Position numbers and translations under genes: made by a program
Part shown: in pieces, positions 1 to 6,106 of the stretch
How the letters are laid out: each line of letters opens with the position of its first letter
How positions within the stretch are numbered: position 1 is the first letter of the stretch
Assembly (NCBI GenBank): GCA_900754495.1
Contig: CAAEDC010000042.1
Coordinates: 1-18,700 of the forward strand
Origin: Eggerthellaceae bacterium
GTDB taxonomy: Bacteria; Actinomycetota; Coriobacteriia; Coriobacteriales; Eggerthellaceae
Reading direction: 5' to 3'
DNA length: 18,700 nt
Notes under the pieces: model-generated
The model's input: only the letters and a program-made list of their open reading frames with translations
The model's database searches: none
What the model was told of the DNA's origin: nothing

Positions 1-1
1 C

Positions 2-179
2 TGCGCATACTGCGCGCGAGCCCCGCCCGGCCGGTCCATTGATTGCGAGCTGGACCTGCCTGTCCGCTTCGAGGAGGCGCGGGGCACGTGCTCAAACAGG
101 TCCTGAGCTCGCACGAACCGTCCACTGGACGGTTCGGCTCGTGCGCATACTGCGCGCGGGCCCCGCGCCTCCTCGAAGC
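2..179. repeat. Intergenic cluster of nested inverted and direct repeats upstream of the P-II gene
   Basis: Read directly: positions 66-85 and 160-179 form a perfect 20-bp inverted repeat. Inside it, 115-123 and 127-135 form a perfect 9-bp hairpin with a 3-nt loop. Positions 45-58 are complementary to 97-112 (7 + 7 bp with a 2-nt bulge), a pairing that interlocks with the 20-bp repeat, so the two folds compete or make a pseudoknot. Positions 33-38/51-56 give a further 6-bp pair. Positions 2-25 are repeated directly at 142-165 with one mismatch, as if the window starts inside the tail of an upstream copy. It could be a palindromic mobile unit (REP/BIME-like), a leader RNA of the P-II gene, or a complex terminator. 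No coding sequence is seen here. Confidence 0.7.
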
Positions 180-205
180 TACGCTTGCTTAATGAAAGGA
201 TTCTC

Positions 206-544
206 ATGAAAAAGATCACGGCGGTTGTTCGGCCGGAGAAGTTGGAGGCTTTGAAGGATGCCCTGTTCGCGGCAGACGTTGATGGGATGACGGTGTCGCA
301 GGTGCAGGGGTGCGGGAACCAGCATGGTTGGAAGGAGTACTACCGCGGAACCGAGGTGCTGTTGAACATGATCCCCAAGGTCAAGTTCGACCTTGTCGTT
401 CCCGATGGGCGGGTCGACGAGCTGGTCGAGGTGATCCGGGGATGCGCGGCGACGGGGCAGGTGGGGGACGGCAAGATCTTCATCTTCCCCGTCGAGGAGG
501 TGGTGCGCATCCGCACCGGCGAGCGCGGCGAGGCGGCGCTCTGA
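206..544 (+). CDS. P-II family nitrogen regulatory protein (GlnB/GlnK-like), lacking Tyr51
   Basis: A 112-residue protein of normal P-II length. P-II trimers sense ATP/ADP and 2-oxoglutarate and bind targets such as AmtB or glutamine synthetase through the T-loop. Seen: the start region MKKITAVVRP, Gln39 in the T-loop base, Lys58 in IPKVK, the B-loop TGQVGDGK (83-90) and the C-loop RIRTGE (101-106), all aligning without gaps with E. coli GlnB. Tyr46 is present but position 51, the Tyr that is uridylylated in proteobacteria and adenylylated in actinobacteria, is Val. Regulation by covalent modification at that site is therefore impossible, and sensing is inferred to be purely by ligand. I chose the ATG at 206 because AAAGGA lies 6 nt upstream; a TTG at 185 lacks such a site. 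No amtB or glnA is visible. Which P-II subtype it belongs to is undecided. Confidence 0.95.
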   Translation: MKKITAVVRPEKLEALKDALFAADVDGMTVSQVQGCGNQHGWKEYYRGTEVLLNMIPKVKFDLVVPDGRVDELVEVIRGCAATGQVGDGKIFIFPVEEVVRIRTGERGEAAL

Positions 545-597
545 TTTTCTGGTACCATTGCCGTGGCATATCGGCAGGTACGGAAAAGAGGGCTTTC

Positions 598-846
598 ATG
601 TACAACTACACCCCGCGTGGCGTGTGCTCGCGTCAGATCAGCGTCGATCTCGACGGCGACACCATCAAGGAGGTCTCGTTCGTCGGCGGCTGCAACGGCA
701 ACCTGAAGGCGATATCCAAGCTGGTCAAGGGCCACAAGGTCGACGAGATCGTCGAGCTTTTGCAGGGCAACACCTGCGGCCCGCGTCCCACGTCCTGTGC
801 CGATCAGCTCACGTGCGCTTTGCGCGAGGCCCAGGCGCAGCAGTAA
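598..846 (+). CDS. Small TSCPD-domain protein (stand-alone, function unknown)
   Basis: An 82-residue protein matching the TSCPD domain named for its C-terminal motif, here TSCAD (66-70), with Pro replaced by Ala. The domain also occurs at the C-terminus of some vitamin B12-dependent ribonucleotide reductases. Stand-alone copies of about 80 residues (the TIGR03905-type family) are common in anaerobic Firmicutes and Coriobacteriia and have no established role. Five cysteines (10, 32, 60, 67, 73), including the GGCNGN motif at 30-35 and the NTCG-TSCAD-TC run near the end, suggest metal or redox chemistry; that is inference. The start has AAGAGGG 5 nt upstream. It lies 53 nt after the P-II gene with no terminator between, so cotranscription is plausible. 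No reductase gene is in the window. Confidence 0.85.
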   Translation: MYNYTPRGVCSRQISVDLDGDTIKEVSFVGGCNGNLKAISKLVKGHKVDEIVELLQGNTCGPRPTSCADQLTCALREAQAQQ

Positions 847-881
847 CGCGATCCGGCGATCTGGCAACCTTATGCAGATGC

Positions 882-910
882 AATAGCGGCTCCCCTCGGG
901 AGTCGCTATT
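882..910 (+). terminator. Hairpin after the TSCPD gene, probable terminator
   Basis: Positions 882-894 and 898-910 form a 13-bp stem with one G-T wobble and the loop CTC. It starts 36 nt past the stop codon. No proper T-run follows (GATATATA), so termination strength is uncertain; it also sits directly upstream of the perR promoter candidate. Confidence 0.55.
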
Positions 911-928
911 GATATATACTCCTAATAA
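910..928 (+). promoter_or_regulatory. perR promoter (extended -10) with overlapping Per-box-like operator
   Basis: TG at 910-911 plus TATATA at 913-918 fits an extended -10; TATACT at 915-920 is an alternative. On the minus strand, 928 to 914 reads TTATTAGGAGTATAT, which matches the B. subtilis Per-box consensus TTATAATNATTATAA at 10 of 14 fixed positions. An operator lying over the -10 of a Per-type repressor gene would give autorepression. The match is my own alignment and the consensus comes from a distant organism. Confidence 0.4.
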
Positions 929-970
929 GGTTTTCATTTCACGAACGACGGTCGCGGGGAGGTGCGGCGT

Positions 971-1390
971 ATGAAGGCGGCGAATCCGGATGCGAAGGCA
1001 TCGCGCAACACCGTGCAGCGCGCGCTGGTGCTCGAGGCCGTGCGCTCGCTTCGTAACCATCCGACGTCCGCCGACGTGTACGAGGAGGTGCGCCAGAAGC
1101 ACCCCAGCATCTCGCGCGCCACGGTCTACCGCAACCTGGGCGTTTTGGCGGAGCGCGGCGAGGTGCTGCGCGTCGAGGTCCCCAACGGCGCCGACCGCTA
1201 CGACTTTTTCAACCAGCCTCACTACCACGCGAAATGCCGCGGATGCGGGCGCGTGTTCGATGTCGACATGCCCTATCATGCCGACATCGCCGACGAGGTG
1301 TCTGATGCCCACGGGTTCGCGATCGAGGGGCACCAGATCGTCTTCACGGGTCTGTGCGCCGACTGCCGACAGGCCGATCTCCCCAGATAA
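971..1390 (+). CDS. perR: PerR-type peroxide/metal-responsive repressor (Fur family)
   Basis: A 139-residue Fur-family DNA-binding regulator: N-terminal winged helix (about 10-75, with the recognition segment SRATVYRNLGVL) and C-terminal metal-binding dimerisation domain. Structural zinc site: Cys89, Cys92, Cys129, Cys132. All five regulatory ligands of B. subtilis PerR have counterparts at identical spacing: His30, Asp78, His84, His86 and Asp97. The Asp at the last position (Asp104 in B. subtilis) is what lets Fe-PerR sense hydrogen peroxide, so PerR is favoured over Fur or Zur. The ATG at 971 has GGGGAGGTG ending 6 nt upstream; a GTG at 962 sits inside that ribosome site. The partly matching Per-box at 914-928 suggests autoregulation. 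No peroxidase or rubrerythrin gene is adjacent, so the regulon must lie elsewhere. Confidence 0.88.
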   Translation: MKAANPDAKASRNTVQRALVLEAVRSLRNHPTSADVYEEVRQKHPSISRATVYRNLGVLAERGEVLRVEVPNGADRYDFFNQPHYHAKCRGCGRVFDVDMPYHADIADEVSDAHGFAIEGHQIVFTGLCADCRQADLPR

Positions 1391-1742
1391 CGTGATAACC
1401 TCACACGCCTGCTGGAAAATGCGCCGCTTGTGACGGGCGCAAGGCGCTAATTGGTCCCGGCGGTCGTCAGCTAAGCGAGGTGAGCAGGGCGGACGAGGCG
1501 GGAGGAGGCCTCTTGCCGGCGCTTTCAATTTCTCGTGTGCGCCGGATGAATTCGCACGTTTGGCAAGAGCGCGCGTGCTATACTAGATCGGCTTGCGGGA
1601 AAGGCCCGCAGGCGTAAGTAATGTAGGCCCCCGAGACATGTTTGTAGCACAGCCCCACAAGGCAGGCGTTCTGCATAAGCGAACATGGTGAATGCAGCGA
1701 TCAATCATGACGAAGGGTCCCCAAACTTGAAAGGGGTCCGTT
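1391..1742 (+). promoter_or_regulatory. perR-rpsA intergenic region and rpsA leader
   Basis: This 352-nt gap holds no convincing gene. Its left half has only a weak hairpin (gcgc/gcgc with CTTG/CAAG near 1420-1447) and a GC-rich purine stretch. Its right half, after the promoter at 1576-1584, is a leader of about 150 nt. It starts with a 6-bp stem (1594-1599/1605-1610, loop of 5) and ends with AAGGGG (1731-1736), 6 nt before the TTG start. S1 represses its own translation in E. coli through its leader; whether this one does is unknown. Confidence 0.5.
1576..1584 (+). promoter_or_regulatory. Extended -10 promoter for rpsA
   Basis: TGCTATACT is a near-ideal extended -10 (TGnTATAMT). TTGGCA at 1560-1565 resembles a -35 but is only 13 nt away, so I do not count it. 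The inferred transcript start is near 1591, giving a leader of about 150 nt before the rpsA TTG codon. Confidence 0.65.
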
Positions 1743-2972
1743 TTGACCGAAATCAAGAATCCGTCCATCATCGACTTCTCCGACATCGATGACGATCAGA
1801 TGAATGCTCTGATCGACGGCACGCTGACCGATTTCGACGAGGGCGATCTCGTCGACGGCACCGTCGTCAAGATCGAGCATGACGAGGTGCTGGTGGACAT
1901 CGGCTTCAAGAGCGAGGGCGTCATCCCGCTGCGTGAGCTGTCCATCCGCAAGGACGCCGATCCGTCCGACATCGTCAACCTGGGCGACAAGATCGAGGCT
2001 CTGGTCCTTCAGAAGGAGGACAAGGACGGCCGTCTGATCCTGTCCAAGAAGCGCGCCGAGTACGAGCGCGCCTGGATCTCCGTCGAGGAGAAGTTCAAGG
2101 CCGGCGAGACCGTCACCGGCGAGGTCATCGAGGTCGTCAAGGGCGGCCTGATCCTGGACATCGGCCTTCGCGGCTTCCTGCCGGCATCCCTCGTGGACCT
2201 GCGCCGCGTCAAGGATCTGGACATGTACCTGGGCACCGAGCTCGAGGCCCGCGTCATCGAGATGGATCGCAACCGCAACAACGTCGTGCTGTCCCGCCGC
2301 GTGCTGCTGGAGGAGGGCCGCAAGAACGAGCGTGCCGAGATCCTGGCCAAGCTGTCCAAGGGCATGCGCCTGAAGGGCACCGTCTCCTCCATCGTGGACT
2401 TCGGTGCTTTCGTGGACCTGGGCGGCATCGACGGTCTGGTTCACATCTCCGAGCTCTCTTGGAACCATGTCAACCATCCCTCCGAGGTCGTCAAGGTGGG
2501 CGACGAGGTCGAGGTCGAGGTTCTCGACGTCGATCTGCAGCGTGAGCGCATCTCCCTGGGCCTCAAGCAGACCACTCCCGATCCGTGGATCAAGCTGGTC
2601 GAGTCCTATCCCGTGGGCACCATCGTCGATGGCCGCGTGACCAAGGTCGTCCCGTTCGGCGCGTTCGTCGAGCTGGGCCAGGGCATCGAGGGCCTGGTGC
2701 ACATCTCCGAGATGGCTCCGCGCCACATCGACACGCCGGCTCAGGTCGTCAAGGCCAACGACACCGTCAAGGTGAAGGTCATGGACGTCAACCCCGAGCG
2801 TCGTCGCATCTCCCTGTCCATGAAGGCTGCCGCCGAGGAGCTGGGCATCGAGATCGAGGTCGACGAGTCCATCCAAGCCGAGGAGCGTCCCGCCAAGCGC
2901 AAGAACGACAAGAAGCGCGAGGACAAGCCGGCCGAGGAGACCGAGGCTGCCGCCGAGGAGCAGGCCGAATAG
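1743..2972 (+). CDS. rpsA: 30S ribosomal protein S1, four S1 domains
   Basis: A 409-residue protein with four S1 RNA-binding domains at about 33-103, 120-187, 206-276 and 290-362, then an acidic/basic low-complexity tail (370-409). Domains 3 and 4 carry the canonical FGAFVDL/FGAFVEL and GLVHISE motifs; domains 1 and 2 are divergent, as in other S1 proteins where they dock on the ribosome. Four domains is usual for actinobacterial S1, against six in E. coli. S1 binds mRNA and aids initiation on structured or weakly SD-led messages. The start is TTG, chosen because AAGGGG lies 6 nt upstream and no in-frame ATG precedes the first domain; a weak start codon plus long leader suggests translational control. 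Codon use is strongly biased to C/G-ending codons, as expected of a highly expressed gene. It ends 33 nt before a strong terminator. Confidence 0.97.
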   Translation: MTEIKNPSIIDFSDIDDDQMNALIDGTLTDFDEGDLVDGTVVKIEHDEVLVDIGFKSEGVIPLRELSIRKDADPSDIVNLGDKIEALVLQKEDKDGRLILSKKRAEYERAWISVEEKFKAGETVTGEVIEVVKGGLILDIGLRGFLPASLVDLRRVKDLDMYLGTELEARVIEMDRNRNNVVLSRRVLLEEGRKNERAEILAKLSKGMRLKGTVSSIVDFGAFVDLGGIDGLVHISELSWNHVNHPSEVVKVGDEVEVEVLDVDLQRERISLGLKQTTPDPWIKLVESYPVGTIVDGRVTKVVPFGAFVELGQGIEGLVHISEMAPRHIDTPAQVVKANDTVKVKVMDVNPERRRISLSMKAAAEELGIEIEVDESIQAEERPAKRKNDKKREDKPAEETEAAAEEQAE

Positions 2973-3005
2973 CTTCGGCTGCAACGCTTCCCTAAGCGAA
3001 TGAGA

Positions 3006-3037
3006 AGGGCGTCCCGCACGAGCGGGGCGCCCTTTTT
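3006..3037 (+). terminator. Intrinsic terminator of rpsA
   Basis: A 12-bp stem (3006-3017/3022-3033, one G-T wobble), loop ACGA, followed by a run of five T (3033-3037). It is a textbook Rho-independent terminator 33 nt after the rpsA stop. Confidence 0.93.
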
Positions 3038-3458
3038 GCGTCTAGGGGGAAGGCAGGGCGGGATGGCGGTTCGCGCTTCGTCGGACGCCTGGTTCCGCCC
3101 AGAATGAGGGTTGCGCGATGCTGCAGCCAGGCTTTCCGCGTTCGATGCCGACTATTGCGAAGAATGCGACACGCATCGCTCGCCAGGGAGGAATGAGTGT
3201 CGCATTCTCCGCGCCAGTTGGCATACTCTCAGCAAAACGATGCCTGCTGTGCGATCGGTTGCCCGGATCTCTACGAGCTGCGTCGCGTTCTCCTGAAAAC
3301 ATGGCATCTTTCGCGGAAAGCCTGGTCGCGGAGAGCTGGCGACTGAGCGTGTCGACGATGACGACTGCGTCGGCCTTGCGCATGGTGCCGCCGCGCGAGA
3401 ACGCCGCGCCGTGCAGATAGGCGCAGCGGGCGACAGTTGGTTTAGCTGCGGGGTGAAA
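3038..3458. other. Gene-free region holding a palindromic element
   Basis: The gap of 420 nt between two terminators. Several reading frames stay open on both strands, as is common at this GC content, but none has a ribosome site or a recognisable domain. The middle (3127-3325) is a bounded inverted-repeat element described separately. Apart from repeat motifs I see nothing in 3040-3126 or 3326-3458. Confidence 0.6.
3127..3325. repeat. 199-bp intergenic element with 23-bp terminal inverted repeats
   Basis: The ends 3127-3149 and 3303-3325 are inverted repeats: 14 bp perfect, 3 mismatches, then 6 bp perfect. Inside, 3161-3172 and 3197-3208 form a second, perfect 12-bp inverted repeat. The core GTCGCRTTCTCC occurs twice in the same orientation (3199-3210 and 3282-3293, one mismatch). 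No target-site duplication is visible outside the ends and there is no transposase. The layout fits a MITE-like or other intergenic repeat; a structured RNA is an alternative. Confidence 0.6.
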
Positions 3459-3488
3459 GGATGGCTGGCCGGGTTGGGCCAGCCATCC
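3459..3488 (-). terminator. Terminator of the leftward acyltransferase gene
   Basis: A perfect 12-bp stem (3459-3470/3477-3488) with a 6-nt loop. Read on the minus strand it starts 3 nt after the acyltransferase stop and is followed by TTT. The T-run is short, but stem strength and placement support termination. Confidence 0.75.
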
Positions 3489-3491
3489 GGC

Positions 3492-5804
3492 TTAGCGGTC
3501 CGCGGAGAGGTCGACGGGCTGCTTGAGGCCGTCGAGGAGATGCGCGATCGGCGCGCGGACGACCTCTTTGGCGCTGTCGACGGCGAATTGCTGGGGGGAT
3601 TTGAGCTCGGCGTGCTCGTCGCCCTCCTCGTGGACGGGCAGGTATTCCGCGACCGCGGAATGGACCATGTCCACGTATGCCTGGGCGCCGTCGGCGGAAA
3701 GGTGCGTGCCGTCGCCGTCGAACCACTCGCCGTGGGACGAGGAGAGGCCGTACCAATCGATGAGGTTGACGTTCTCGTAGCGCTCGGCAGCGCGCGCAAG
3801 GGCGTTGTTCGTCTCGCCCATCCAGGACGTCGTGCTGCGGGTGTTGATCAGCCAGATGCGCTTGTCGGCGCCCACCGCACCGATCAACGTGTCGAGCTGC
3901 TCGTCGGTCGCGACGCCGTTGGTTCCCAGCGCGAACACGACGATGTCGCCCACGATGTTCTGGTCGGCATAGGATTGGTAGATGTTCTGGCCCACGTAGA
4001 GCTGGCGGTTGACCGCCGCGTCGATGGCGCCGTAGGGGAACGTCTCCTGGAAGTTCGGGATGGCGCGCACCGACACCGAGTCGCCGATCATCAGGATATC
4101 CAGCTTGGCGTTGGCAGGTGTCACGTGGGCATCCTCGCTCGATTCGGCGAGCGCTCCCGCGGTGGGGCCGGCGATCTGGGCCGACTCGTCCTTGAGCAGG
4201 TCTCCGCCCTCGAGTGCCGAGGTGTCGGGGACGAAGATCAGGCCGCCGATGGCTGTGAGCACCAGCGCGACGGAGACGACCACGTGGACGACATGGCTGC
4301 GGACCCATTCGACGAACGTGGTGCGGCGGTTGGCGATGTCGGCGAGCAACGCGCCGATGGCGCCGTGGCGGATCGGGTTCTCGACGAAGGTATAGGAGAA
4401 CGCCGAGATGGCGAAGATGACGGCGAGCGCCAGCAGGAGCATCCACCAAGGCGTCTCGGACAAACCGTTCTGCGGAACCATCAGCAGCAGGATCGGGTAG
4501 TGCCACAGGTAGATGCCGTAGCTGCGTTTGCCGATCCACACGAAGGGCGGCAGGCCCCAGAATTTGCTCAGGAGGCTGGCGGGGTGCACGAGGACCGCGA
4601 TCACGATGGCCGTGAGGATCGAGCACAGCACGAGCCCGCCGTAGTAGAGGAACGGCGAGAAGCCGTTGCAGAACGCCACCATCAAAACCAGCCCGACGAA
4701 GGCGAGGATGCCCACGCCGTCGAGCGCGCGGCGCGCGTTGGTGCTGATGCGGACGCTGTCGGCGGCGCCGAGCTGGTTGGAAGGCCAGACGAACGCAAGC
4801 CAGGCGCCGATGAGCAGCGAGAACGCGCGCGTGTCGGTGCCGTAGTAGACACGGGACGGGTCTCCGTGGGGGTCGAACAGCACGGCCATGTCGATGGCGG
4901 AAAGCAGCGCCAGCACGAGCGTCATGATGCCGAGCACGCGCTTCTTGACGCCGAGCTTCATCATGATGAACAGCAGCACCGGCCAGATGAGGTAGAACTG
5001 CTCCTCGATGGCGAGCGACCAGAAATGCGTGACCGGCGACGGCGAGCCCAGCGCGTCGAAGTACGACACGTTGTGGAAGATCTGCCACCAGTTGTTGAAG
5101 AAGAGCAGCGACGGGATGACGTCGGGCCGCAGCTTGGTGAGCAGCGCATGGTTGAAGATCGTGCACAGCACCGCGATGGTCACGACGGAGAACACGATCG
5201 CCGGGAACAGCCTTCGGATGCGCCTGAGCCAGAAGTCCGGCAGATTGATGCGTCCGGTGCCCTGGAACTCGATCACCAGCAGGCTGGTGATGAGGTATCC
5301 CGACAGGACGAAGAAGATCGTCACGCCCAGAAGTCCGCCGGCCGCCCACGGCATGCCCATGTGGTAGGCGATGACGGCAAGCACGGCGAAGGCGCGCAGA
5401 CCGTCGAGCGAGGGGATGTAGCGGGATTTCGGACGCGCGGGAGCCGGGGCCTTGGCGGCACTTTCGGCGCGGCCGCGCCTTCCGCCAGCGCTGCGGCGGG
5501 GGAGCGCTTCGGTGTCGCGTCCGCTCTGGCGCTGGCTATGGGCAGCCTGATGGCGGCCGCTGCGGACCTGGCCGCGGGCGGATGCGCCCCTCTCGCTCGA
5601 GGAGGGCGTTCCGTCGGCGTAGCGGCTGTGGGCCGCATGGCGTCCGGCTTGGCCGCGCGAGACGGCGCCGCGGCGCACGTCCTCGGCGGTGCGGGCACGC
5701 GTCCGGGAGCCGCTCCCCATGCCGCCCTCTCCGTTGAGCCGAACATGCTCGCGCGCTCCCATGCGGGCGCTTCCTCGTTGCGGATTCGAAGGGGTGCGGG
5801 ACAT
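3492..5804 (-). CDS. OatA-like membrane acyltransferase with extracellular SGNH domain
   Basis: A 770-residue protein in three parts. Residues 1-127 are a low-complexity tail rich in Arg, Ser, Gly and Ala, inferred to be cytoplasmic. Residues about 128-525 are an acyltransferase-3 membrane domain with many hydrophobic helices and the motifs SLDGLRAFAVLAVIAYH (His148), FFVLSGYLIT (164-173), FWLRRIRRLFPA and FWSLAIEEQFYLIWP (261-275). Residues about 566-715 are an SGNH hydrolase-like domain: GDSVS (574-578, nucleophile Ser576), GTNG (627-630) and DGTH (Asp698, His701). This is the OatA layout, in which an acyl group is passed across the membrane to a surface glycan, typically O-acetylation of peptidoglycan MurNAc giving lysozyme resistance; the substrate here is inferred. 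Start: minus-strand ATG with AAAGGA 10 nt upstream. It stands alone between its own promoter and terminator. A GH25 lysozyme is encoded 9 kb away. Confidence 0.9.
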   Translation of the reverse strand: MSRTPSNPQRGSARMGAREHVRLNGEGGMGSGSRTRARTAEDVRRGAVSRGQAGRHAAHSRYADGTPSSSERGASARGQVRSGRHQAAHSQRQSGRDTEALPRRSAGGRRGRAESAAKAPAPARPKSRYIPSLDGLRAFAVLAVIAYHMGMPWAAGGLLGVTIFFVLSGYLITSLLVIEFQGTGRINLPDFWLRRIRRLFPAIVFSVVTIAVLCTIFNHALLTKLRPDVIPSLLFFNNWWQIFHNVSYFDALGSPSPVTHFWSLAIEEQFYLIWPVLLFIMMKLGVKKRVLGIMTLVLALLSAIDMAVLFDPHGDPSRVYYGTDTRAFSLLIGAWLAFVWPSNQLGAADSVRISTNARRALDGVGILAFVGLVLMVAFCNGFSPFLYYGGLVLCSILTAIVIAVLVHPASLLSKFWGLPPFVWIGKRSYGIYLWHYPILLLMVPQNGLSETPWWMLLLALAVIFAISAFSYTFVENPIRHGAIGALLADIANRRTTFVEWVRSHVVHVVVSVALVLTAIGGLIFVPDTSALEGGDLLKDESAQIAGPTAGALAESSEDAHVTPANAKLDILMIGDSVSVRAIPNFQETFPYGAIDAAVNRQLYVGQNIYQSYADQNIVGDIVVFALGTNGVATDEQLDTLIGAVGADKRIWLINTRSTTSWMGETNNALARAAERYENVNLIDWYGLSSSHGEWFDGDGTHLSADGAQAYVDMVHSAVAEYLPVHEEGDEHAELKSPQQFAVDSAKEVVRAPIAHLLDGLKQPVDLSADR

Positions 5805-5875
5805 GCTCTGCGGTTCCTTTCGCTTCAGGGAGAGGTTGAGGTTGGCTCGGAATGGCGGTTTTCACGCAAATACCC

Positions 5876-5884
5876 AGTATACCA
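5876..5884 (-). promoter_or_regulatory. Extended -10 promoter for the acyltransferase gene
   Basis: On the minus strand, 5884 to 5876 reads TGGTATACT, an extended -10 with no clear -35. It predicts a transcript start near 5869 and a leader of about 65 nt. Confidence 0.6.
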
Positions 5885-6048
5885 GCGCCAGAGGGAAAAA
5901 TCCCCAGGTGGTTCTGTGTAATCCTATGGTTGTAGGTAGGGCCCCCGCGCGCCTCATCGGCGATGGCGCTCTGCCGGCTCGCGCGCCATGCCGTCCGTTA
6001 GCGCCTTGCCGATCCCCCGCGGCGCTCGGCGGTATCCGGCGCGCCCGC

Positions 6049-6057
6049 TGGTACAAT
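6049..6057 (+). promoter_or_regulatory. Extended -10 promoter for ackA-mnmA-coaE
   Basis: TGGTACAAT is an extended -10, with a transcript start expected near 6064 and a leader of about 43 nt. No convincing -35 is present. Confidence 0.55.
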
Positions 6058-6106
6058 GAAAGATACTGCGCATGAGGCGCTGCGCATGGATCGGAAAGGG
6101 GCACCT

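Larger units (their letters stand above)
5805..6106. other. Divergent intergenic region between the acyltransferase gene and ackA
   Basis: Holds one extended -10 on each strand (minus 5884-5876, plus 6049-6057) and the two ribosome sites. Between the promoters (about 5890-6045) I see no repeat, operator-like palindrome or short gene. Confidence 0.6.

Noticed and set aside
1560..1565. TTGGCA as the -35 of the rpsA promoter
   Set aside because: The spacing to TATACT is only 13 nt; the extended -10 explains the site better.
1638..1691. A 17-codon leader peptide in the rpsA leader
   Set aside because: No ribosome site and no run of regulatory codons; ends 51 nt before the rpsA start.
3127..3325. 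CRISPR-like repeats
   Set aside because: The motif occurs only two or three times at irregular spacing and in mixed orientation, with no spacers of constant size and no cas genes.
3042..3383. A 113-codon leftward frame in the gap after rpsA
   Set aside because: It runs through the inverted-repeat element, has no ribosome site, and its peptide matches the repeat units rather than a fold.
3411..5921. An 836-codon rightward frame opposite the acyltransferase gene
   Set aside because: Its composition (Gly, Asp, Glu, Arg, His runs) is that of a codon shadow; the opposite strand has the motifs, promoter, ribosome site and terminator.
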